This document shows, one piece after another, positions 1-7,601 of a DNA stretch of 12,829 nt. The first letter of the stretch is position 1; each line of letters starts with the position of its first letter. The position numbers were made by a program, and so were the translations under genes. Source of the DNA: SLJN01 sp964505385 (GTDB lineage: Bacteria; Bacteroidota; Rhodothermia; Balneolales; Natronogracilivirgulaceae); the NCBI GenBank assembly GCA_964505385.1, contig CAZDIA010000069.1, positions 1 to 12,829 of the forward strand, written 5' to 3'. Below the pieces are notes generated by a model, which saw only the letters and a program-made list of their open reading frames with translations, was not told the origin of the DNA and searched no databases.

Positions 1-74
1 GCTATCGCAGAGGTTGTAAAAGCGCCTGCAGTTAGCCAAATAGTTGCTAAAATGAATATTGTAAACTTGCTCAT
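1..74 (-). CDS. N-terminal fragment of a probable secreted or envelope protein, cut by the window edge
   Basis: Only the first 24 codons are visible, starting at an ATG at position 74. They read MSKFTIFILATIWLTAGAFT and then TSAI: a short basic N-region, a hydrophobic core and small residues (TSAIA), which is what a Sec signal peptide looks like. A weak GGA lies 6 bases upstream of the ATG. The same frame stays open upstream as far as a TAG at 234-236, with further in-frame ATGs at 122, 140 and 152. A longer N-terminus, such as one beginning MSFGKTLFKITKNGN, cannot be excluded; I prefer position 74 because the signal peptide begins right there. The gene lies downstream of the dnaK terminator and so is probably transcribed on its own. 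Its function cannot be told from this fragment. Confidence 0.5.
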   Translation of the reverse strand, partial: MSKFTIFILATIWLTAGAFTTSAI

Positions 75-368
75 AGTATTTCCGTTTTTGGTGATCTTAA
101 AGAGGGTTTTTCCAAAGGACATCCATGACACAGGATGCATAAGAGATTCCATTTTCTGCAAAACAACCGCAAATCCCGACTCTTGTTTTGGGAGAAATGC
201 GAGAGATCCGTCAGGTAATAAGCCAATCGGTGTCTAAAATAACAGATTTATAACTCTTATTGAAATCGAATTTCTGCTATACGAGTAATTGAATTGCACT
301 CCATTATCCGCTTGTTACACGGTTTTAATTCACTGCTGCAGCTGCCAGGGTTTTTGCCTGCACGCCAG
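75..368. other. Intergenic region between the dnaK terminator and the left-edge gene
   Basis: This stretch should hold the promoter of the minus-strand gene starting at 74. I could not pick out a convincing -35/-10 pair or a Bacteroidota-type -33/-7 pair. A 61-codon plus-strand frame (52-237) has no family resemblance, no ribosome binding site and overlaps the left-edge gene, so I do not call it. No repeats or RNA gene are evident. Confidence 0.5.
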
Positions 369-406
369 AAAAATAAAAAAAAGCCGCCCGATTCTCGCCG
401 GGCGGC
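369..406 (-). terminator. Rho-independent terminator of the hsp20-dnaK operon
   Basis: A perfect 8-bp GC stem (383-390 pairing with 399-406, GCCGCCCG/CGGGCGGC) encloses an 8-base loop. On the minus strand it is followed at once by eight T (382-375), one A and five more T. It begins about 35 bases after the dnaK stop codon. Stem strength, loop size and T-tract all fit a classical intrinsic terminator reading leftward. No matching T-tract exists on the plus strand, so it is unidirectional. Confidence 0.93.
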
Positions 407-440
407 CTCCAAACCGTGAATTACCGGATTTGCTCCGGCA

Positions 441-2387
441 TTACTTCTTGTCTTTGTCTTCGTTTTCGTCGTCGACGACTTCGTAGTCGGCGTCGACGGT
501 GTCATCATCTTTCTGCTCACTATCGGATGAAGCCTGCTCACCACCGGCTTCTCCGCCGGCGGCGCCTTCAGCACCGGCCTGCTGCTGAGCAGCCTGATAG
601 ATCTCCTGAGAAGCGTTGTTCCAGGCCTGATTGAGCTCTTCCATCGCACTGTCGAGCTCGTCCATATTCTCTTCTTTATGGACTTTCTCGAGTTTTTCAA
701 GTGCGGTCTGGATAGCCTGCTTGTTGCCTTCGGAGATCTTGTCGCCGTAGTCATCAAGCTGCTTTCTGGTGGAGAAAATCAGTTGATCGGCCTGGTTCAG
801 CTTTTCGACTTTTTCTTTGATCTGCTGATCTTCGTCGGCATGCTTTTCGGCCTCCTCTTTCATTTTTTCGATTTCCTCCTCCGACAGACCGGAGCTCTGC
901 TCGATGCGTACGCTCTGTTCTTTGCCGGTGCCCTTATCTTTAGCGCTTACGTTAAGCACCCCATTGGCGTCGATATCGAAAGTCACTTCGATTTGCGGTA
1001 CGCCGCGTGGTGCCGGCGGGATTCCGTCAAGGTGGAACCGGCCGAGCGTTCGGTTGTCACCGGCTTTGGTACGCTCACCCTGCAATACGTGGATCTCCAC
1101 GCTGGTCTGGTTATCCGCGGCGGTGGAGAACGTTTCGGTTTTGCTGGTCGGAATGGTGGTATTGGCGTCGATCAGCTTCGTCATCACTCCGCCAAGCGTC
1201 TCGATACCGAGAGAAAGCGGAGTAACATCAAGCAGGATGACATCTTTAACATCGCCGCCGAGTACGCCACCCTGGATGCCGGCGCCGATGGCTACCACTT
1301 CATCCGGGTTAACACCTTTGCTTGGCTCTTTGCCGAAGAAATCTTTAACAATTTCCTGTACTTTCGGAATTCGTGTTGATCCGCCAACCAGAATCACCTG
1401 ATCGATATCTTTTTTATTGAGTTTCGCTCCTTTGAGCGCTTCTTTACACGGATCGATGGTGGATTGAATCAGATCATCAACAAGCTGCTCGAACTTGGAG
1501 CGCGTAAGGTCGATGTTGAGGTGTTTTGGCCCGGAGTTATCTGCCGTAATGAATGGCAGATTAACGTTTGTTTTCTGGCTGCTTGAGAGCTCCACCTTCG
1601 CTTTCTCGGCAGCATCTTTGAGGCGCTGCAGCGCCATCGGATCATTGCGCAGATCGATACCGTCGGATTTTTTGAATTCATCCGCCAGATATTCGATAAC
1701 GCGATCATCGAGGTCATCACCACCGAGATGGGTATTACCCTGGGTGGATTTAACTTCGAAAACGCCGTCGCCGAGTTCAAGAATTGAAACATCGAAGGTA
1801 CCGCCACCGAAGTCGTATACGGCGATAGTCTGGTTCTGTTCTTTTTTGTCCAGACCGTAAGCGAGTGACGCGGCGGTTGGCTCGTTAATAATACGTTTTA
1901 CTTCCAGACCGGCAATTTTTCCGGCCTCCTGAGTAGCTTTCCGCTGCGCGTCGTTGAAATACGCCGGAACGGTGATAACCGCTTCGGTGACTTCGGTTCC
2001 CAGATATTCCTCAGCGGTCTGCTTCATTTTCTGCAGGATCATCGCCGAGATTTCCTGCGGAGCATAGTCGCGATCCTCAACTTTTACGCGGGCGGTGCCG
2101 TCATCAGCTTTTATCACGTTGTATGAAACGCTTTCGGTTTCATTTTTTACCTCATCGTAGAACCGCCCCATAAATCTCTTGATGGAGGAAATGGTTTTAT
2201 CCGGATTGGTGATTTGCTGGCGTTTGGCCGGCGCCCCGACGAGTCGCTCACCATCATCGCTGAATGCGACTACGGATGGTGTGGTTCGACCGCCTTCGGA
2301 GTTTTGAATGACTACCGGCTCATTACCCTCCATCACCGAGACGCAGGAGTTAGTAGTACCGAGGTCAATTCCAATTATTTTACCCAT
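441..2387 (-). CDS. dnaK: Molecular chaperone DnaK (Hsp70)
   Basis: This is the ATP-dependent cytosolic Hsp70 that binds exposed hydrophobic segments and folds or protects proteins together with DnaJ and GrpE. The 648 residues match full-length bacterial DnaK. Visible landmarks are the N-terminal phosphate loop IGIDLGTTNS (5-14), the second phosphate motif DFGGGTFD (192-199), the adenosine motif VILVGGSTRIPKV (331-343), the interdomain linker DVILLD (382-387) before the substrate-binding domain, and the helical lid from about residue 500. The tail (about 601-648) is rich in Gly/Ala/Gln and then acidic, including DADYEVVDD, as is usual in DnaK. The ATG at 2387 has an AAGGA Shine-Dalgarno five bases upstream. 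The gene is 19 bases downstream of hsp20 and the two are probably co-transcribed; a strong terminator follows. Neither grpE nor dnaJ is adjacent, and no CIRCE element is visible upstream. Confidence 0.99.
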   Translation of the reverse strand: MGKIIGIDLGTTNSCVSVMEGNEPVVIQNSEGGRTTPSVVAFSDDGERLVGAPAKRQQITNPDKTISSIKRFMGRFYDEVKNETESVSYNVIKADDGTARVKVEDRDYAPQEISAMILQKMKQTAEEYLGTEVTEAVITVPAYFNDAQRKATQEAGKIAGLEVKRIINEPTAASLAYGLDKKEQNQTIAVYDFGGGTFDVSILELGDGVFEVKSTQGNTHLGGDDLDDRVIEYLADEFKKSDGIDLRNDPMALQRLKDAAEKAKVELSSSQKTNVNLPFITADNSGPKHLNIDLTRSKFEQLVDDLIQSTIDPCKEALKGAKLNKKDIDQVILVGGSTRIPKVQEIVKDFFGKEPSKGVNPDEVVAIGAGIQGGVLGGDVKDVILLDVTPLSLGIETLGGVMTKLIDANTTIPTSKTETFSTAADNQTSVEIHVLQGERTKAGDNRTLGRFHLDGIPPAPRGVPQIEVTFDIDANGVLNVSAKDKGTGKEQSVRIEQSSGLSEEEIEKMKEEAEKHADEDQQIKEKVEKLNQADQLIFSTRKQLDDYGDKISEGNKQAIQTALEKLEKVHKEENMDELDSAMEELNQAWNNASQEIYQAAQQQAGAEGAAGGEAGGEQASSDSEQKDDDTVDADYEVVDDENEDKDKK

Positions 2388-2392
2388 AATTT

Positions 2393-2397
2393 TCCTT
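2393..2397 (-). promoter_or_regulatory. Ribosome binding site of dnaK
   Basis: AAGGA on the minus strand lies five bases before the dnaK ATG. It fits in the 19-base hsp20-dnaK gap, supports the chosen start, and is clearer than the sites before most other genes here. Confidence 0.75.
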
Positions 2398-2406
2398 AAT
2401 TATTTT

Positions 2407-2829
2407 TTATTCTATTTCTATTGAACTTTCTGTTTTGCCATCGTCAATTTTTGGCAGCCTGATTTCCAGAACACCCTTTCGGAATGAAGCCTTCACATCT
2501 TTGGTATCGATGTATTCCGGCAGTGTAACCGACCGGCTGAACGGGCCGCTCTTGCGTTCCCGCTTGGTGATGGTGAATTCAGCCTCGGAAATGGTTTTAC
2601 GCTCACCTTTGATGGTTAAAATTCCTTCCTTCACCGTAAGCGTAATCTGATCCTTGCTCATGCCCGGCAAATCAGCGTAGATGAAATAGGTTTTGTCATC
2701 CTCGAATATATCCACATCCGGGACGAACCCTTCATCTACATTGATATCCGTCATTTTACGGACCAGGTTTTGAACATCCTTACCAAAGGTGTGAAGTCTT
2801 TTTTCCATTTCTTTTGCGAATTCACTCAT
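2407..2829 (-). CDS. Small heat shock protein, Hsp20 / alpha-crystallin family
   Basis: This is an ATP-independent holdase that binds unfolding proteins and passes them to DnaK. From the ATG at 2829 the protein has 140 residues (MSEFAKEMEKRLHTF...), the usual length. The alpha-crystallin domain covers roughly residues 35-130. It includes YFIYADLPGM, the strand ILTIKGERK, FSRSVTLP and the hallmark FRKGVLEIRLPK. The C-terminus carries an IxI-type motif (SIEIE) used for oligomer assembly. The frame extends upstream to a GTG at 2871, adding 14 residues (...LANLNRTQLIA). I prefer the ATG because it gives the normal length, although neither start has a clear Shine-Dalgarno. It is the first gene of a probable hsp20-dnaK operon. 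Heat induction is expected from the family, but I see no CIRCE repeat or recognisable heat-shock promoter upstream. Confidence 0.95.
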   Translation of the reverse strand: MSEFAKEMEKRLHTFGKDVQNLVRKMTDINVDEGFVPDVDIFEDDKTYFIYADLPGMSKDQITLTVKEGILTIKGERKTISEAEFTITKRERKSGPFSRSVTLPEYIDTKDVKASFRKGVLEIRLPKIDDGKTESSIEIE

Positions 2830-3111
2830 TGCAATTAATTGTGTTCTGTTCAGGTTCGCTAAATAATGCACAATTTCAATGCCAAGATTTTGCGTGATTT
2901 TCTATTCCTGCCGTATTGTCACCGATTATAGTAATATGGTGCATACTGGCAGAGTCTGCGGTTCATTTGTGACATAGTTAATGGATGGGTTTGGAGATCG
3001 GGAAAGTGGCAACTGCTCCGGCGGGTGGGGATCATTCAGTAACAATAGCATCAATCCATTACGGGTATGTTAATGCTATACATGCTCCCATTCTCTGTGA
3101 GCTCAGAGTGG
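2830..3111. other. Intergenic region between aroA and hsp20
   Basis: This roughly 280-base gap separates the end of the aroA unit from the heat-shock pair and should contain the hsp20-dnaK promoter. The nearest candidate is a TTGGCA just above position 2880 on the minus strand, but its -10 partner is poor, so I do not annotate a promoter. The region holds two hairpins (3045-3079 and a 5-bp stem at 3093-3108), and an 11-bp sequence, CTCCGGCGGGT, at 3016-3026 that recurs at 3118-3128 in the last codons of aroA. A plus-strand frame from 2985 runs antisense into aroA and has no support as a gene. Confidence 0.5.
3045..3079 (-). terminator. Possible hairpin at the 3' end of the aroA transcript
   Basis: A 10-base inverted repeat (3045-3054 and 3070-3079) encloses a 15-base loop. 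It has one mismatch at DNA level, which becomes a G-U pair in the minus-strand RNA, so it is better formed in the aroA transcript than on the other strand. It lies about 35 bases after the aroA stop codon. There is no T-tract after it, so it is not a standard intrinsic terminator. It could be a 3'-end stabiliser, a Rho-assisted end or chance. Confidence 0.3.
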
Positions 3112-4422
3112 TTATTTCTCCGGCGGGTAGGTGTTGGCTTCTGTTACCGATTCCAAATCATCCCAGAAGCCTGGATAGGAAACCGAGGCTGCTTCGGCTT
3201 CGTGAATGTGGCTTTGTGCCTTGCTGCAGAGTGCCATTACACCTGCGGCCATCGCTATTCGATGATCATTTTGTGAAGTTGTTTCAAATGCCTCAAACCG
3301 GCGTCCGGCCCGGCCGGTAATTTCTATGCCATCCTCATATTCTAAAACTTCAACTCCCGCATTTTCGAGTAACCCGGCAATTGCCTTCAACCGGTCGGTT
3401 TCTTTATAGCGTAATTCGGCGGCATTGCGAATGGAAGATTTACCTTCAGCACACGCCATGGCAACCGCCAGCACGGGTAGTTCATCAATAGCATTGGGAA
3501 CTTCCGTCTGATAAACATCCGTAGGCTGCAATTCGGAAGAGTGAATTTTTAAATCCGCAACCGCCTCCTTGCCTTCCCGTCTGTGGTTGAACAGTTCGAT
3601 GTCGGCACCCATTCGTTCGAGTATATTCAGTAATGCGGTTCGGCTCTCATTTATGCCTGTGCCGGTGAGCGTCAATTCGGCATCCGGATGAATGGAAGCG
3701 GCAACAATCCAAAACGCCGCCGCGGAAAAATCACCCGGAACCCTCATGGTTTGATCCGGTATCACATCATGAACGGATGAGGATATTACAGTTTGGCTTC
3801 CCTGATGTTGCACTTTAAGACCGAGCATGTTTTCGGTATGATTGCGGGTCGGCAGCTTCTCGATTACATATGTTTTCCCCTCACCGTATAATCCGGCCAG
3901 CAGCACACAGGATTTTACCTGGGCCGACGCCACAGGCAATTCATATTGTATAGGCTTTATCCGCTTCTTTTGTGTAATGACGAGTGGGGCATAAACGTCA
4001 TCTTTCGCATTGATGGCAAGATCCATCTTCCGGAGCGGCTCAATGATGCGATTCATAGGGCGGCTGCGCAGCGAACTATCCCCATCAAGGGAAGACGGCA
4101 CTCCCGCCCCGGCCAATAACCCCGCCATCAGGCGCATTGTGGTGCCTGAATTTCCGCAATCCAATGCATTTACAGGTGAGCGCAAACCGTCGCGGCCGAC
4201 TCCTTGAATTACGACCTCATTGCCTTCAGCGGCTACCGGAACTCCGAGCTTTCTAATGCATTGAAGTGTTGATTGGGGATCCTCCGCCCGCGGGAAATTT
4301 GAGATACGTGTTTCAAATTTGCTTACCGCGGAAAATATGGCGGCGCGATGGGCGATCGATTTATCAGGGGGGATCGCAATGGTTCCGGATATCCGCAAAC
4401 ATGGATCAACACTTTTGATCAT
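3112..4422 (-). CDS. aroA: 3-phosphoshikimate 1-carboxyvinyltransferase (EPSP synthase)
   Basis: This enzyme makes EPSP from shikimate-3-phosphate and phosphoenolpyruvate in the cytoplasmic shikimate pathway to aromatic amino acids. The 436 residues are a normal full length. Seen motifs are PPDKSIAHRA (18-27; substrate-binding Lys21, Ser22, Arg26), DCGNSGTTMRLM (88-99; PEP loop), GDSSLRSRPM (114-123), SAQVKS (166-171), TRNHTENML (192-200), VPGDFSAAAF (228-237), IDELPVLA (312-319, catalytic Asp313), ELRYKETDR (336-344, Glu341) and NDHRIAMA (385-392). The GNSGTT loop resembles the Firmicutes/Bacteroidota type rather than the E. coli GNAGTA form. The ATG at 4422 is three bases after the TPR gene's stop codon. 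Its Shine-Dalgarno (GGGTGA, 4426-4431) overlaps that stop, which suggests translational coupling. No other aro genes are adjacent. Confidence 0.98.
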   Translation of the reverse strand: MIKSVDPCLRISGTIAIPPDKSIAHRAAIFSAVSKFETRISNFPRAEDPQSTLQCIRKLGVPVAAEGNEVVIQGVGRDGLRSPVNALDCGNSGTTMRLMAGLLAGAGVPSSLDGDSSLRSRPMNRIIEPLRKMDLAINAKDDVYAPLVITQKKRIKPIQYELPVASAQVKSCVLLAGLYGEGKTYVIEKLPTRNHTENMLGLKVQHQGSQTVISSSVHDVIPDQTMRVPGDFSAAAFWIVAASIHPDAELTLTGTGINESRTALLNILERMGADIELFNHRREGKEAVADLKIHSSELQPTDVYQTEVPNAIDELPVLAVAMACAEGKSSIRNAAELRYKETDRLKAIAGLLENAGVEVLEYEDGIEITGRAGRRFEAFETTSQNDHRIAMAAGVMALCSKAQSHIHEAEAASVSYPGFWDDLESVTEANTYPPEK

Positions 4423-4425
4423 AGA

Positions 4426-4431
4426 TCACCC
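4426..4431 (-). promoter_or_regulatory. aroA ribosome binding site overlapping the upstream stop codon
   Basis: GGGTGA on the minus strand sits three bases before the aroA ATG and includes the TGA stop (4426-4428) of the TPR gene. The arrangement suggests that ribosomes finishing the TPR gene feed directly into aroA. The spacing is shorter than optimal. Confidence 0.55.
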
Positions 4432-7419
4432 GGCTTGCAGATACGATTGAGCCTGTTCAGCGGCTTCGGTATCCGGGAAGTTTTCCAAAACATTTTCAAG
4501 CGTGCTTTCAAACCGCCCGGTACTGCCCTGTTCACGGTACGACTCAGCCTGGCCTACCATACTCCAGGCAACCCATTCATCATGCGCCTCATACAGAACC
4601 GCAACACGGGCATAAGCCTGGATTGCTTCATTGTATCGCCCTTGCTGATGAAATACTTCTCCAAGCCGGTATTGCGCTTCGGCGCCATATTCACCGGTAT
4701 CCCGATCAGCGATTTCCCTGAAAACTTCTCTGGCGCGGTCGTACTCATTATCCTGCAGATAAGTCCGCCCCATGCCGATCCTGCTGCCGGGGTGGTCGGC
4801 GTCTATTTCCAGCCCGCGTTCAAAAGCATCCCGCGCATTATCGTATTGGCCGTCAGCAAAATAGGCATTCCCCAACCCGGCGAGTGCCTGCAAACGCAGC
4901 GTTCCGTCGCGATCAACAAGATCATTGTAATATCCAATTGATGAAGAGTAGTTACCACGACGATATTCAATTTCTGCTTTGCTCAGCATCGAAGTTTCAG
5001 CACGCTCTGAATCAGGGAAATCATCAGTCACCCTGGAATACGCATTCAGCGCTTCATCGTATTCCTCGAGCCGGTGGTGAGATTCGGCAATATTATACCA
5101 CGCTTCCGGAATCCGCTCCTCCACGTTGGTTACACGAATATACTGTCGGAATGCCGAGATAGCCTGCTCATATTCAGCCGACTGGAAATAAACCTCGGCC
5201 TGGCGAAAACGAAGCTGATCCGCCGTTTCCGGGCGGATATCCCGTTCCAGAAAATCATCCAGGATTTCCGCGGCGCGGTCTTCATCTCCGAGGGATTCCA
5301 GTGCAAACCGGATACCGCTAACAGCCTCAATCACGTAGTCGCTGTCCTTGTATTCATCAAGGATGACCTGGTAAGCCTGCACGGCATCTTCAAAATCGCC
5401 GGCATTATAATAGGCGTCGCCAATGCTGTGCTGCGCCCGGACAGCCCAGCTGGAGTTCGGAAATCGTTCAATGACTTCCTCAAACTCCTGGATCGCCTGA
5501 CTGTAATTGCCGTTCAGGAAATAAATATAACCGATGTTATAGGCGGCCTGTTCTTTAAGTGTACTCTCGGGATATGATTGCATCAACCCCCTGAAGTTCC
5601 TGACCGCCTCAAATGTTTGATTGTTCCGGTAATAGCTATTGGCCACCTGGAACATCGCATAATCCCCGCCACGATCCTCATCGGTAACCTGCTGATAATG
5701 CTCAATAGCGCGCTGATACTGGCGTGTTGCAAACAATGCATCTCCAAGACGCAGGTGCGTATCCACATCGTAGGGGAACATCTGAACCGGCGGGGGATCG
5801 TATTCATTAATGAATGCCAATAGCGGGTCAACAGCATCTTCAAAGCGGTTTTGTTTAAAAAATGCCCAACCCAGCGAATACTTGGCCGCTCCGGCAAATT
5901 CATGATCGGGGTAGCGATTTAAAAATTCGGAAAACTGATCGGCGGCTTGTCCGTAATTGCCCATGTTGTAATGGCTGTCAGCACTCCAGAAAAGAGCCTC
6001 CCCGGCAAGCTCGTGGTCCATCACATTTTCGTGGATCTCCTGAAATGTCGCCTGTGCCTGTTCATAAGCTCCGTTTTCGTATTGCACCCACGCCCGCTGA
6101 AATCGCGACTGCACCTGAAGATCAGGATCAATATCTACCCGCTCTTCGGCTTCTGCAAATGCTTCTTCTGCCCTGGTATATTCGCCATTGGCAAAGTACG
6201 CCTCCCCGAGCAAGGTGAGTACTCTGCCGGTTTGATCAAGATCCACATCACTTTGCAGAAGACGCTGTAGCACTTCTATAGCCAGCACATAATCGTTATT
6301 CTCCATAGCGGTTATCGCCCACTCGTAATAGGCGGTTTCCACCCATTCGCCCTCGGTAAACCGATTACCGAAATCCTCAAACACATCCAGAGCGCGGCGG
6401 TATCTGCCTGCCAGCTTTTCATTTATCGCCTTGTAATAAAGAGCTTCCCTGGCGATATCTTCATGATCAGCCGCTTTTCCGAAAGACTCTGCAGCCCAGT
6501 GATAAACTTCCTGTTTGTGAAACACCCAGCCCAGTCCATAATGCGCCAACATGGCATCTTCTTCATCTTCTACCATGTTGATGTATCTTCTATAAAAGGT
6601 AGAGGCGGATTCAAGATTATTCAGATAATTGTGACTTTCCGCGATCAGGTAAATGGCCTTTTCTTCGGAATGACCATCAAGATAGGGCAACTCGTCGCGC
6701 AGCGCGTCAATGGCTTCTTCGTATCTCCCCTGCAAATAATAAGACTCTCCAAGTACTGTACCAATACGGCGGATGATATCGTCATCCGGGTATCGTTCCT
6801 GCAGCAATTCTATAGCTTCGATCGCATCATCGTAACGCTCATTTTCAAGATTGAGCCGCCCGCGGGCGTAGAGACCTCTGGGTGCCCATTCCGAGTCGGG
6901 GTAAGCATCTGCGATATGCAGATAATAATCCAATGCCTGGTCGAGGCTGTCCAGCTCCGCCGATGACTGAGCCATCCAGTAATAGTTTTTGGCGGAAAGC
7001 TCATCATCTATGCTGCGATCCAACACCCTGCGAAAGTAACCGAGCGCTTTTTCATAGTTATGCGCCTCAAAATTCCGGTTTGCCAGATCCTGCAGCAATT
7101 CTGCCGCTTTTCTTCCCCTCGGAAATTCTTCAATAAACTGCTCGGCGTACAAATCGGTGTTGATGGAATCTACCTGAGCGCGTGATAGCGTTTGATAATA
7201 TCTGGCAGATTCAATAAAAGGGCTGCCTGGATTAGCTGAGATATACCAGGTAAAATAATCATCTGCCCGGTCATACAGCCCTTCATCATACAAGCGAAGG
7301 GCTTCAAAATAATCCTGATCCGTAGATTGCGGTGTTTCCTGTGCTACAGCTACAGTACCCGCAAACCCAACAAAAAAAAGCAGGGCCCAAAAGTAAATAT
7401 AATGGGGCTTAATCAACAC
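4426..7419 (-). CDS. Large periplasmic tetratricopeptide-repeat protein
   Basis: The 997-residue protein begins with a clear Sec signal peptide: Lys4, a hydrophobic core at about 8-23, and a predicted signal peptidase I cut after AVA (residue 26). There is no lipobox Cys, so it should be soluble in the periplasm. The rest is almost wholly TPR units of about 34-37 residues. They recur as Y-x-x-A...F...RYP/FP with acidic turns, for example YSQAIQEFEEVIERFPNSSW, YDEALNAYSRVTDDFPDSER and YDNARDAFERGLEIDADHPG, ending in YLQAG. TPR arrays are protein-docking scaffolds; the BamD/YbgF-like look suggests envelope assembly, but the partner is unknown. The start is a GTG (7419), or the TTG next to it (7416): an in-frame TAA at 7429-7431 rules out anything earlier, and no ATG lies near the signal peptide. 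No strong Shine-Dalgarno precedes it. It lies directly upstream of aroA with 3 bases between. Confidence 0.93.
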   Translation of the reverse strand: MLIKPHYIYFWALLFFVGFAGTVAVAQETPQSTDQDYFEALRLYDEGLYDRADDYFTWYISANPGSPFIESARYYQTLSRAQVDSINTDLYAEQFIEEFPRGRKAAELLQDLANRNFEAHNYEKALGYFRRVLDRSIDDELSAKNYYWMAQSSAELDSLDQALDYYLHIADAYPDSEWAPRGLYARGRLNLENERYDDAIEAIELLQERYPDDDIIRRIGTVLGESYYLQGRYEEAIDALRDELPYLDGHSEEKAIYLIAESHNYLNNLESASTFYRRYINMVEDEEDAMLAHYGLGWVFHKQEVYHWAAESFGKAADHEDIAREALYYKAINEKLAGRYRRALDVFEDFGNRFTEGEWVETAYYEWAITAMENNDYVLAIEVLQRLLQSDVDLDQTGRVLTLLGEAYFANGEYTRAEEAFAEAEERVDIDPDLQVQSRFQRAWVQYENGAYEQAQATFQEIHENVMDHELAGEALFWSADSHYNMGNYGQAADQFSEFLNRYPDHEFAGAAKYSLGWAFFKQNRFEDAVDPLLAFINEYDPPPVQMFPYDVDTHLRLGDALFATRQYQRAIEHYQQVTDEDRGGDYAMFQVANSYYRNNQTFEAVRNFRGLMQSYPESTLKEQAAYNIGYIYFLNGNYSQAIQEFEEVIERFPNSSWAVRAQHSIGDAYYNAGDFEDAVQAYQVILDEYKDSDYVIEAVSGIRFALESLGDEDRAAEILDDFLERDIRPETADQLRFRQAEVYFQSAEYEQAISAFRQYIRVTNVEERIPEAWYNIAESHHRLEEYDEALNAYSRVTDDFPDSERAETSMLSKAEIEYRRGNYSSSIGYYNDLVDRDGTLRLQALAGLGNAYFADGQYDNARDAFERGLEIDADHPGSRIGMGRTYLQDNEYDRAREVFREIADRDTGEYGAEAQYRLGEVFHQQGRYNEAIQAYARVAVLYEAHDEWVAWSMVGQAESYREQGSTGRFESTLENVLENFPDTEAAEQAQSYLQAG

Positions 7420-7601
7420 GGTATAAAATTAATCGTAATTTTTTGTAGTACTTTTTGAATATAGAAACTATGGAACTCAGATTCCCGTATCCAACAGGCT
7501 TAAATTTCAGAAGATTTCTTCAAAAATCCGCATAGCTTTTAAACAAGGACAGCTACACCAATGAACCAGGAGAAATTTTAAGTATTTTGAAGCGGCAGAA
7601 A
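7420..7601. other. Gap between the CBS-ACT gene and the TPR gene
   Basis: The 182 bases are AT-rich. A small palindrome (GAAGA/TCTTC around 7510-7530) is too short to terminate transcription. I could not identify a convincing promoter or terminator, so whether the TPR-aroA pair has its own promoter or is read through from hflX is open. Confidence 0.4.

Noticed and set aside
257..757. 166-codon minus-strand frame over the dnaK terminator and 3' end
   Set aside because: It is a shadow in another frame of dnaK and reads through the terminator. Its Arg/Ser-rich composition is typical of an out-of-frame translation.
2860..2890. Sigma-54-like TGGCAT...TGTGC upstream of hsp20
   Set aside because: The GG and GC elements are two bases too far apart for the -24/-12 consensus, and TTGC is not intact.
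3093..3108. Short CTCTG/CAGAG hairpin right after the aroA stop
   Set aside because: The 5-bp stem has no T-tract on the minus strand, so it is too weak to call a terminator.
3016..3128. 11-bp direct repeat CTCCGGCGGGT at 3016-3026 and 3118-3128
   Set aside because: There are only two copies, 102 bases apart, one being ordinary aroA coding sequence, and no other repeat feature. Chance or a small local duplication is enough to explain it.
2985..3320. 111-codon plus-strand frame downstream of hsp20
   Set aside because: About two thirds of it is the complement of the aroA C-terminal codons. There is no family resemblance and no ribosome binding site.
4348..4941. 197-codon plus-strand frame opposite the aroA start and TPR 3' end
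   Set aside because: It lies antisense across two well-supported genes, has no recognisable motif and no ribosome binding site.
4426..7419. Internal repetition in the TPR gene as a possible DNA repeat array
   Set aside because: The periodicity is at protein level (TPR units). The DNA copies are too diverged to be a recent tandem repeat.
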